A DNA stretch of 40,807 nt, taken from Candidatus Methanophagaceae archaeon GoMg1. Its GTDB lineage: Archaea; Halobacteriota; Syntropharchaeia; Alkanophagales; Methanospirareceae. The DNA is taken from contig QBUL01000181.1 in the NCBI GenBank assembly GCA_013180605.1, forward strand, positions 1-40,807. Reading direction: 5' to 3'. The translations under genes were made by a program, and so were the position numbers. Positions 9,716 through 17,383 of the stretch are shown here, piece by piece (positions within the stretch are counted from its first letter, which is position 1; every line of letters begins with the position of its first letter). The notes beneath the pieces are model-generated. The model saw nothing but the letters and a program-made list of their open reading frames with translations, was not told the origin of the DNA and ran no database searches.

Positions 9716-10768
9716 TTATGTTTTCACATAGTGTGAGATAGTAAGCAGATAAATCGGTGAGCAGATAAGGATTTATTGTCATTCATGAAGAAGAGAAAAC
9801 AGCATTATGTTTGGAGGTACTACTTAAGATCTTGGTCTGAGAATGAAAAAATATTCTGCTTAAGAGATGGCAAAATCTTTGAGTCCAATTTGATGGGAGT
9901 TGCTAACAAAAGAGATTTTTACAGGCTTAAAGAGTTAAACCTAGATGATATTAAATTCATTAAAAAGTTTGCCATAGATCCCTCGCCACCACATCTTCAA
10001 AAATTACATTATAATTTGATAAAGCAATTCAACTCTATATTTGAGTTAAAAAGTCATGTTGATTCTAAAGGTATTGATGACTCGAAATTAAATGGAGAAA
10101 TAGATAAAGCAATAAATAATCTTGAAGAAGACCTTCACGGTGGAATTGAATCAAGCGCAATAAAATATATCGAATCCATCCTGAAAGAAGATATTTCCTT
10201 TTATACTACTGATGAAGGTTGCAGGGACTTTATATATTACTTATGTGTTCAATATATGAGAACGCGAAAAATAAAGTCGCGTGTACTCTCAGCCGTTAGC
10301 GGTATCAATTCAATAGACATATCAAAAATATGGAATGTGATGAGTCATATATTTGCAACAAATATGGGGTGGAGTCTCTATGCAGGTAGAAAACAATTTA
10401 GAATGGTCCTTCTGAAAAATAAGTCATCCATAGAATTTATTACAGGAGATCAGCCTGTAATTAATACATATGCCTCAGGCGTCTTGAACCTAACGCCGCC
10501 CGAGAAGCTTGAATTTTATTACCCTGTTTCACCTGCTTTAGCTATTTTAATAACAGAGAAAGAAAACCATAAGAAAAGCAATCGTTTGGCATTAAATGAA
10601 AAGGATGTGGTTTTATATAATAAGCTGATAGTAAGGAATTCGTACGATCAGATATATGCAGCATCTAAAAGCATTTTGGAAGAGTATAGGCAGAAATGTG
10701 AGAATCAAAAAGAAACATAACAATCTCTTCCAGCGGAGCGCAAAAAGCCGCGCCCGCTGAAGAGCGCG
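9716..10768 (+). mobile_element. Putative single integron-type gene cassette (TTATGT...DUF4238-like ORF...attC...G)
   Basis: Left boundary GTTATGT (9715-9721) is the exact reverse complement of the attC R'' heptamer ACATAAC (10715-10721), as expected for a cassette. One ORF fills the cassette. The attC-like hairpin starts at the stop codon. Base composition is AT-rich relative to the flanks. Confidence 0.6.
9785..10720 (+). CDS. DUF4238-family protein (function unknown), cassette cargo
   Basis: MKKRKQHYVWRYYLRSWSENEKIFCLRDGKIFESNLMGVANKRDFYRL..., N-terminal HYVxxxYLRxW motif, ...FITGDQPVINTYA...YYPVSPALAILITEKE. ATG at 9785 preferred. Confidence 0.7.
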   Translation: MKKRKQHYVWRYYLRSWSENEKIFCLRDGKIFESNLMGVANKRDFYRLKELNLDDIKFIKKFAIDPSPPHLQKLHYNLIKQFNSIFELKSHVDSKGIDDSKLNGEIDKAINNLEEDLHGGIESSAIKYIESILKEDISFYTTDEGCRDFIYYLCVQYMRTRKIKSRVLSAVSGINSIDISKIWNVMSHIFATNMGWSLYAGRKQFRMVLLKNKSSIEFITGDQPVINTYASGVLNLTPPEKLEFYYPVSPALAILITEKENHKKSNRLALNEKDVVLYNKLIVRNSYDQIYAASKSILEEYRQKCENQKET

Positions 10769-10774
10769 TTCCGC
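10715..10774 (+). other. Putative attC recombination site
   Basis: ACATAAC-AAT-CTCTTC(C)AGCGG(A)GCGC-AAAAAGCC-GCGCCCGCTGAAGAG-CGC-GTTCCGC: 15-bp stem with two extrahelical bases (C, A) on the same arm, flanked by AAC/GTT. Same geometry as textbook aadA-type attC (TTCAAGCCGACGC / GCGTCGGCTTAA type arms). Confidence 0.6.
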
Positions 10775-10890
10775 GTACATAACGCACAATCGCTACATCT
10801 CCTGTATTGACCCTGCAATCTGCTTGCTCATTGGTGCTTCAGATCATTCCTATAAAATACTCTCACGCAGCCTTGTTGACGTATTTCTAT

Positions 10891-11994
10891 CTATCCTTCA
10901 AAATACTTATCCACACCCTTGTAATCAAACTCCTCCGCTTCAAGCACATTCCGTATAAAGTTGAACAATTTCCTTCGCGTATCCATTGAGATATTAGGAT
11001 ACCACACAGGCGAAGCAACTACAAGCCCGCGAAACGCATAAAACGGCTGTATTACCTCCAGTAACTCGTAATCACCCGTCTTTTCAAGATACACATCAAA
11101 AAACAAGTCATATAACTTCTTAAACCCACGGTCAATCGCATTGCCCTCTGTCTTGAGCAGCCCGAAGAAGAGATAATTTATGGTCATCGCGGAGACGTCA
11201 TCAGCGGCTTCCCCGTATTCTCCTCGACTGCGGTCAAGCACCGTAAAATCGGTCCCTTCCCTGAACATAACATTCCAAGGATGGAAATCGCCATGAACCA
11301 TGCACAACCTTTTTGCTCTCTCCTTCAGCTTCCATCTCCAGTCTATGCTTTTCTTCTCTATTTCCTTCAGCTCTTCGCTCGCTATGAACTCATTTCGAGG
11401 TGGATAACTGTCCGTAAGCCCAAATATGCATTCGCTATGCCCCACCAATTCCCTTATCCTCCGCACATAAAGTTGCGCATCGTCTCTTTTGACCGCGTGA
11501 ATATCAGCCAAATAGGCAGCCAGAGCAGATGCCCTTTCCTCATCCTCGCTTCTCACTTCTCCACCGTCCCTTAGCCTATCCAGGTCTTTAACGTATTCGA
11601 CGCCTTCTACTTTATCGCATGTAATGAAATATTCCTCCGCATCACTCGCGGATTCCATCCTCCCATCTCGCGTAAAGTAACCGACATCGAGTGATTTTAC
11701 GTGTTTCGGCAGCGTATTAAACGCATGATGCTGCCATATCAGTATTTGCGCACGGTCAGCGAAATGGTCATGCCCAAATTCATCCCCCCGCATCGATGAG
11801 ATAACCACTTCTTTTATTTCTCCCGCGCCGCCCGTCTGAAACTTCACGAAATATGGTTTGCCATATCCAAACCCTTTTATTTCTCCTAAACCTTCCTTTT
11901 GTTCTTGCGACTCCAATCCCAACTCCTTTACACTCAGTACACGCAACGGCGTTTCGTACTTAGTCTCCAAATATTCCTTTATTTTTTCGTTCAT
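10891..11994 (-). CDS. Aminoglycoside phosphotransferase (APH)/choline-kinase-like protein
   Basis: KRLCMVHGDFHPWNVMFREGTDFTVLDRSRGEYGEAADDVSAMTINYLFF (HGDxHPxNV and following D motif). Met 11994 preferred. Confidence 0.85.
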   Translation of the reverse strand: MNEKIKEYLETKYETPLRVLSVKELGLESQEQKEGLGEIKGFGYGKPYFVKFQTGGAGEIKEVVISSMRGDEFGHDHFADRAQILIWQHHAFNTLPKHVKSLDVGYFTRDGRMESASDAEEYFITCDKVEGVEYVKDLDRLRDGGEVRSEDEERASALAAYLADIHAVKRDDAQLYVRRIRELVGHSECIFGLTDSYPPRNEFIASEELKEIEKKSIDWRWKLKERAKRLCMVHGDFHPWNVMFREGTDFTVLDRSRGEYGEAADDVSAMTINYLFFGLLKTEGNAIDRGFKKLYDLFFDVYLEKTGDYELLEVIQPFYAFRGLVVASPVWYPNISMDTRRKLFNFIRNVLEAEEFDYKGVDKYFEG

Positions 11995-12041
11995 CGTCCC
12001 TCCGTTCTGCATATAGCCTGTCGGTGCAGGCAAGACAAGCG

Positions 12042-12054
12042 CTCCAGTAGAAAC
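12042..12054 (+). promoter_or_regulatory. Possible mini-ORB-like origin recognition element upstream of cdc6
   Basis: ctccagtagaaac resembles the ORB core CTCCAGTGGAAAC with one mismatch. Only one copy seen. Confidence 0.25.
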
Positions 12055-12153
12055 ATACCTGAAACAATACTTTTATTATATCCTATTACCTTCACATTCT
12101 TATTGAAATTAGTTTACAAAGATAAAATATAAAAAGAGGGGTAGAGAGAAGAT

Positions 12154-13371
12154 ATGGAAAACCTGTTCGATGGCCTGATGGGCGAGGGCAAGATATTTAC
12201 AAGCCGCGAGGTGCTTCGCCCCACCTATGTCCCTGAGAATTTACCGCATCGGAAGAAGCAGATAATAGGTTTAGCAGATACGTTATCGCCCGCGTTAAAA
12301 GGGGGAACACCTTCTAATATTGTGATATATGGTAAGACTGGAACAGGTAAGACCGCTACGGTGAAACATGTAAGCAAGGAATTAGAAGAGATGGCGGGGA
12401 AAAGGGGCAGCAAATGTATTATGCTATATATCAACTGTGAGGTATTTGATACGCAGTATCGGATTTTTGCTTACCTTGCACGGGCATTTAATCAGCAAAT
12501 TCCGATGATCGGATGGCCGATGGATATGATGTATTCAGAGTTCAAGACCGCGGTAGATACGGAAGATAGATGCGTAATTGTGGTATTGGACGAGGTGGAC
12601 AGGTTAGCAGGCAAAGGAGAGGGGGCATTATATAATCTCTCAAGGGTAAACAGCGAGCTAAATCACGCAAAAATAAGCATGATAGGCATCTCAAATGACC
12701 TGACCTTTACTGACCTATTAGACCAAAGAGTGAGGTCGTCGTTAGGTGAGGAAGAAATAATATTTCCGCCTTACAATGCGAACCAGTTGCAGGATATTCT
12801 AGGTGAACGGGCGGAAATAGCGTTCAACGAATCGGCGTTAGATGGCTCGGTGATACCGCTTTGCGCGGCTTTCGCTGCTCAGGAGCACGGTGATGCGCGG
12901 CGTGCTCTTGACCTGCTACGCGTATCAGGGGAAATTGCAGAACGCACGGGGTCCGAGCGGGTAACGGAAGAGCATGTGCGGCTCGCAGGTAAAAAGATAG
13001 AAGCGAATAGAATAGTTGAAGTGGTAAAAACGCTGCCGCTACAGTCAAAAATCGTGTTAAGTGCTGTGCTCCAGCTACACCGGGAAAAGAACAAAAGCCG
13101 CTTCTCCAGCGGAGAAGTCTATAACATGTACCGGAAATTGTGTGGACATCTGGGCATGGAGGCGTTAACGCAGCGGCGTGTTACCGATTTGGTCTCGGAA
13201 CTGGACATTTTAGGATTGATAAATGCCGCGATAGTGAACAGGGGCAGATATGGCCGTACAAAGGAGATTTCACTGAGTGTGCCAGTCGATAGTGCACAGC
13301 CTGTCCTGTTTGAAGACTATAAGCTTAAGGCGATATCTAATATCAAAGTAAAAGCGCAGATGACATTGTAG
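12154..13371 (+). CDS. cdc6: Orc1/Cdc6 replication initiator
   Basis: LRPTYVPENLPHRKKQI...IVIYGKTGTGKTATVKHV (Walker A)...VIVVLDEVDRLAGKGEGALYNLSR (Walker B)...GISNDLTFTDLLDQRVRSSLGEEEIIFPPYNANQLQDIL; C-terminal wHTH. Confidence 0.97.
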   Translation: MENLFDGLMGEGKIFTSREVLRPTYVPENLPHRKKQIIGLADTLSPALKGGTPSNIVIYGKTGTGKTATVKHVSKELEEMAGKRGSKCIMLYINCEVFDTQYRIFAYLARAFNQQIPMIGWPMDMMYSEFKTAVDTEDRCVIVVLDEVDRLAGKGEGALYNLSRVNSELNHAKISMIGISNDLTFTDLLDQRVRSSLGEEEIIFPPYNANQLQDILGERAEIAFNESALDGSVIPLCAAFAAQEHGDARRALDLLRVSGEIAERTGSERVTEEHVRLAGKKIEANRIVEVVKTLPLQSKIVLSAVLQLHREKNKSRFSSGEVYNMYRKLCGHLGMEALTQRRVTDLVSELDILGLINAAIVNRGRYGRTKEISLSVPVDSAQPVLFEDYKLKAISNIKVKAQMTL

Positions 13372-13389
13372 GTTTAGGGGGGATGAAAG

Positions 13390-13806
13390 ATGAGCAAGGA
13401 AGAAAAAGAAAAAAAAGAAAAGACAAAGGGAACTGCAAATATGCCAGTGTACGTAAAATTCGAGGTCCCGGAGGAGTTACAAAGTACGTCGTTAGAGGCA
13501 TTGGATCTGGCAAGGACTACGGGTAGCGTAAAGAAGGGGACAAATGAAACCACAAAAATCATAGAAAGGGGAATGGCAAAGTTAGTGCTGATTGGTGAGG
13601 ATGTTACGCCAGAGGAGATATTAATGCATCTTCCACCGTTATGTGAAGAGAAAGGTGCTCCTTACGTGTATATAAAAAGCCAGCGTGATTTAGGCGCTGC
13701 TTGTGGTATAAATAAAGGTTGTGCCTCTGCTGCCATCGTTGACCCAGGGAAAGCAGAAGAAGCGGTTGAGGGGATTATAGAGGAGCTGGAGAAACTAAAG
13801 GGGTAA
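13390..13806 (+). CDS. rpl7ae: Ribosomal protein L7Ae
   Basis: [69 protein letters not shown]. Confidence 0.97.
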   Translation: MSKEEKEKKEKTKGTANMPVYVKFEVPEELQSTSLEALDLARTTGSVKKGTNETTKIIERGMAKLVLIGEDVTPEEILMHLPPLCEEKGAPYVYIKSQRDLGAACGINKGCASAAIVDPGKAEEAVEGIIEELEKLKG

Positions 13807-13857
13807 TGTTGTACTGTAATGTAATGTGACTAAACCAAATAGGAGACGATAATTATA

Positions 13858-14070
13858 ATGAGCGAAGAGATGGGAATACCTGCAGAGGTAATAGAAATAG
13901 TAGGCAGGACAGGAATGCATGGCGAATCCACGCAGATAAAGTGTAAGGTACAGGAAGGGAGGAATAAAGGGAGAATTATAACGAGGAATTGCAGGGGACC
14001 TATAAAAACAGGCGACATTATTGTGCTGCTGGAGACAGATAGAGAAGTGAGGAAATTACTGAGGAGGTAA
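13858..14070 (+). CDS. rps28e: Ribosomal protein S28e
   Basis: [62 protein letters not shown]. Confidence 0.97.
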   Translation: MSEEMGIPAEVIEIVGRTGMHGESTQIKCKVQEGRNKGRIITRNCRGPIKTGDIIVLLETDREVRKLLRR

Positions 14071-14082
14071 TTTATAGAAATA

Positions 14083-14286
14083 ATGGAGAAGAAATGTTCG
14101 TTTTGTGATTCGCCAATAGAGCTGGGTCGTGGGAAGATGTATGTAAAGCGAGATGGAACAGTTTTTTATTTCTGCAGTTCTAAGTGCGAACGAAATATGA
14201 TAAGACTGGGGAGAAAAAGAAGGAAGGTGAAATGGGCGGTGGCAACTACGAAATCAACGGCTAAGGCCAAAGTTAAAGAGAGCTAA
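14083..14286 (+). CDS. rpl24e: Ribosomal protein L24e
   Basis: CSFCDSPIELGRGKMYVKRDGTVFYFCSSKCERNMIRLGRKRRKVKWA. Confidence 0.96.
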   Translation: MEKKCSFCDSPIELGRGKMYVKRDGTVFYFCSSKCERNMIRLGRKRRKVKWAVATTKSTAKAKVKES

Positions 14287-14310
14287 AGAAAAATCACATT
14301 TGTTTAGCTA

Positions 14311-14449
14311 ACCGCAAGATTACACAACACTTTTTCTTTTTTACAAAAAGAAAATTTAGCCTGTGCTAAAAGAAAAACAAATATGTTCTTTTCGTAAAGC
14401 TTTTCTTTCTAAGAGAAGGTTTCTTGTAAAATCTCGTGGTTTTTTACAT
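14311..14449. repeat. Intergenic repeat family A (copy 3)
   Basis: accgcaagattacacaacactttttcttttttacaaaaagaaaa...cctgtgctaaaagaaaaa...cgtaaagcttttctttctaagagaaggtttcttgtaaaatctcgtggttttttac; closely matches copy 2. Confidence 0.8.
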
Positions 14450-14452
14450 CGG

Positions 14453-15229
14453 CTATATATCCACAAAAATCTTCTCTTTTAGCCTTTTTATATGCTCAAC
14501 CGCTTCTCCACCTACGTCTAATGGTGCTTTACTCTCCATATCTGCTTTTATCAATGTCAGTTCATAAGGTATAATACCCAGTAGAGGAATCCCTATCTCA
14601 TCCAATTTAGTTTCTATCTTTTTCGCCATCTCGGAATTCATAACCTTGTTTATCACTGCCGCTATGTTGTGTATGCCTATGTCCTCCCCGAGCTTCTTTA
14701 TTCTGCTTGCGGTCTCCACCGACCTCATCCCGGGTTCTACTACCGCGAGCATCAAGTCTACCCCTCTTGCAGTTCCTCTGCCTAAATGCTCTATTCCTGC
14801 TTCCATATCCAGAATGACCGTATGCTGTTTGAACAGGACATGCTGCAGCAAAGCCCGAAGGAAAGCATTCTCAGGACAAACACAGCCGCCACCACCCCCT
14901 CCTATCGTTCCCATTACCAGCAGCGTTACACCATCAGGTCCTTCTGCACCGTATTTCGCGATTATGTCATCTACCTTTGGATTCAGTTTGTAGACACCCG
15001 TCCCGAAATACGCATCCGTGCGTTCAAAAATCAGGTCTTTTAACGCGGATATGGGTGTAGGATTCTCTTTTATGCCCAATGTAGACTTCAAGTTCATTGC
15101 AGGGTCGGCATCTACGGCAATTACGGAATGCCCTTCTCTCGCAAGGAGACGGGCAAGCGTACCTGCAATGGTCGTTTTACCCACACCCCCTTTTCCGGCA
15201 ATTGCTATTTTTAGCTTTGTTCTCTCCAT
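14453..15229 (-). CDS. CooC-like nickel-insertion/CODH maturation ATPase (ParA/MinD-type P-loop)
   Basis: KIAIAGKGGVGKTTIAGTLARLLAREGHSVIAVDADPAMNLKSTLG...GGGGGCVCPENAFLRALLQHVL...VILDMEAGIEHLGRGTA. Confidence 0.88.
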   Translation of the reverse strand: MERTKLKIAIAGKGGVGKTTIAGTLARLLAREGHSVIAVDADPAMNLKSTLGIKENPTPISALKDLIFERTDAYFGTGVYKLNPKVDDIIAKYGAEGPDGVTLLVMGTIGGGGGGCVCPENAFLRALLQHVLFKQHTVILDMEAGIEHLGRGTARGVDLMLAVVEPGMRSVETASRIKKLGEDIGIHNIAAVINKVMNSEMAKKIETKLDEIGIPLLGIIPYELTLIKADMESKAPLDVGGEAVEHIKRLKEKIFVDI

Positions 15230-16212
15230 GTGACTTCCACCTCGTCAGGTCGGTAATTCTGCTTAACCGCGGATTTATCTATTGGCGTTGTATCGCCGGT
15301 TTTGAAGTGAAGCAGACCGAGATAAGCAATCATTGTGCCGTTATCCTTTAAATATTTATTTTCCGGAACGTAAAATTTTGCTTCTCGGTCGTGGCACATC
15401 GTTTGCAGCATTTGCTGTAATCTCCTGTTCGCACCTACGCCACCAGCTAACAGCATCTCATCTTTACCGAGATGTGCCATTGCTCGCTCGGTTACCTCAG
15501 TGAGCATAGCAAAAGCCGTCTCCTGAAAGGAATAGCAGACATCCTCTGTTTTATGATGATGTACATTTATAGCGTCTTTAGCAGCAGTGGTGAGCCCGGA
15601 AAAAGACAAATCCATTCCCTTTATTACATAGGGCATATAAACGTATTCAGTGCCTTTGGAAGCCAGCTCTTCTATCTTTGGTCCTCCGGGATGGCTCATC
15701 CCTAAATAGCGAGCAAACTTGTCCAATGCATTCCCTATACCTATATCCAGCGTTTCTCCCAGGATGCGATACCTGCCGGCACGGTATGCAAGAACTTGAG
15801 AGTTAGCTCCACTTACGTACAGCACCACCGGGTCTTTCGTTCCGCATTGCCATCTGCCGATTTCTATATGAGCGATGCAGTGATTAACGCCAACAAGAGG
15901 TATTTTTAAAGATATAGCGAGTGCTCTCGCTGCCGTAGCTACTGTTCTGAGACAGGGACCCATACCCGGCCCCTGCGAGAATGCAATTGCATCTATGCTA
16001 TCCAGCGAAAAAACTCCTTCCTCTGCGCCTCTAAAAACACGCGAGACGACATTTTTTATTTCGGATGCGTGATGCTGCGCAGCTTCTCTTGGATGAATAC
16101 CACCATGTAAAGGTTTATAAGTTGATTCCGCTTCACATATTGTCTTCTCTTCGCTGACCAGCGCAGCGCTGAGGTTCCATGCCGTTCCTTCGAGACCTAA
16201 GATGAGAGTCAT
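15211..16212 (-). CDS. kae1: tRNA N6-threonylcarbamoyladenosine synthase subunit Kae1
   Basis: MTLILGLEGTAWNLSAALV...GGIHPREAAQHHAS...AFSQGPGMGPCLRT...GVNHCIAHIEIGR...YVSGANSQVLAY...HPGGPKIEELA...LLAGGVGANRRLQQML. Met 16212 preferred; overlaps the cooC-like start by 19 bp. Confidence 0.95.
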   Translation of the reverse strand: MTLILGLEGTAWNLSAALVSEEKTICEAESTYKPLHGGIHPREAAQHHASEIKNVVSRVFRGAEEGVFSLDSIDAIAFSQGPGMGPCLRTVATAARALAISLKIPLVGVNHCIAHIEIGRWQCGTKDPVVLYVSGANSQVLAYRAGRYRILGETLDIGIGNALDKFARYLGMSHPGGPKIEELASKGTEYVYMPYVIKGMDLSFSGLTTAAKDAINVHHHKTEDVCYSFQETAFAMLTEVTERAMAHLGKDEMLLAGGVGANRRLQQMLQTMCHDREAKFYVPENKYLKDNGTMIAYLGLLHFKTGDTTPIDKSAVKQNYRPDEVEVTWREQS

Positions 16213-16262
16213 AACCACGAGATTACACAGATTTTCACACAAACTTTCTTTTAAAGAGAGTT
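16213..16262. repeat. Intergenic repeat family A, half copy
   Basis: aaccacgagattacacagattttcacacaaactttcttttaaag. Confidence 0.55.
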
Positions 16263-16294
16263 TGATGTATAAAAAGTTTGTGATACAAATTTTT

Positions 16295-16537
16295 ATGAAA
16301 CTTAAAGTTAACTGGTCGGAGAAAAGACAAAGGCACATTCTCGATAGAATGCTTTTGAGAGGCATATCGCGGAGAGAGTTCTACGATGCTTTGATTAAAG
16401 GCGAGAGGAGAGAGCAGAAGAAAGACATCTATGAATCCCTGTATCGCTACTTCAGTATTGTTTATGAGGAGCAATTTTTACGTGATAACAATATTAAAAA
16501 GAGTTATCCTATAACAGTTAAGTTGATAAGTAAATGA
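16295..16537 (+). CDS. DUF4258-like small protein, putative toxin
   Basis: MKLKVNWSEKRQRHILDRMLLRGISRREFYDALIKGERREQKKDIYESLYRYFSIVYEEQFLRDNNIKKSYPITVKLISK; overlaps the downstream YgiT/AbrB-like ORF by 4 bp. Confidence 0.6.
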   Translation: MKLKVNWSEKRQRHILDRMLLRGISRREFYDALIKGERREQKKDIYESLYRYFSIVYEEQFLRDNNIKKSYPITVKLISK

Positions 16538-16881
16538 AAGAGAAAGTATTACCTTACAATTGTAGATGCGGAGGCAAACTGGTGGAGGCGATGATCAGTG
16601 TGGAGCATTTAGGCATAGACTTTGGATTGCGAAAAGGCGCTGTTTGCACCTCTTGCGGCGATGAATACATATCCGATGAAGTCTGGGAAGAGGTAGAGAA
16701 GAAAGCAAAAGAACTTGGATTATTTGGCTTGGAAAGAAAAGTCAAAGTTCGCAAATCGGGTGATTCACTGGCAATTACCCTCCCGCCGGATATTGCCGAA
16801 TTTTTAGGTGTTAAAGCACAGACCCTGGTGAGTTTATTACCTTTAGAAAGGGGTAAATTGGAGATCAAAGTATCAGAATAA
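16534..16881 (+). CDS. YgiT-type zinc-finger plus AbrB/MazE-like DNA-binding protein, putative antitoxin
   Basis: CRCGGKLVEA...GAVCTSCGDEYISDEVWEEVE (CxC...CxxC, MqsA/YgiT-like) fused to VKVRKSGDSLAITLPPDIAEFLGVKAQTLVSLLPLERGKLEIKV (AbrB-like). Confidence 0.75.
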   Translation: MKEKVLPYNCRCGGKLVEAMISVEHLGIDFGLRKGAVCTSCGDEYISDEVWEEVEKKAKELGLFGLERKVKVRKSGDSLAITLPPDIAEFLGVKAQTLVSLLPLERGKLEIKVSE

Positions 16882-16948
16882 GGCGAAAAGAAAAATACAG
16901 GGAATATTTTTAGTCAGGGTTTTTACCGAAGGTAAAACATTTGAGGAT

Positions 16949-17383
16949 ATGTTACGAAAGAAAGTGATAGTGGACACGAATGCGCTGCTCATACCCGGTG
17001 AATTTGGCGTTGACATATTTGAAGAACTGGAACGGTTAGGCTATGAACATATAATCGTGCCGGATGCGGTCTTGAGTGAACTGGATAGGCTAAGACGAAG
17101 ACCGAATTTGAAAGGCAAAGAGAAAAGAGCAGCGAAGATTGGGTGTTCTTTGGTGCTTAAACATGTGCAAGAAGAGCATGATGGATGCAGGGTAACGATA
17201 AATAAAGAAGAGGAGGAGGAATCGGGAGGGCGAAAAAGAGATGTTGACGAGCTAATCGTAAAAATGGCATTGAAGCTTAAAGCAGCAGTACTCACGAGCG
17301 ATGAGCAGTTGAGGAGGAAATTATCGAAAGCGGGAATAGCAACGGTGTATTTAAGAGGGAAGAGCAGATTGGAGGAAAAATGA
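16949..17383 (+). CDS. PIN-domain protein (Fcf1/VapC9-like)
   Basis: KKVIVDTNALLIPGEFGVDIFEELERLGYEHIIVPDAVLSELDRL...RDVDELIVKMALKLKAAVLTSDEQLRRKLSKAGIATVYLRGKSRLE. Confidence 0.85.
   Translation: MLRKKVIVDTNALLIPGEFGVDIFEELERLGYEHIIVPDAVLSELDRLRRRPNLKGKEKRAAKIGCSLVLKHVQEEHDGCRVTINKEEEEESGGRKRDVDELIVKMALKLKAAVLTSDEQLRRKLSKAGIATVYLRGKSRLEEK

Noticed and set aside
15018-15351. Plus-strand ORFs over the cooC/kae1 junction
   Set aside because: Antisense to two strongly conserved genes.
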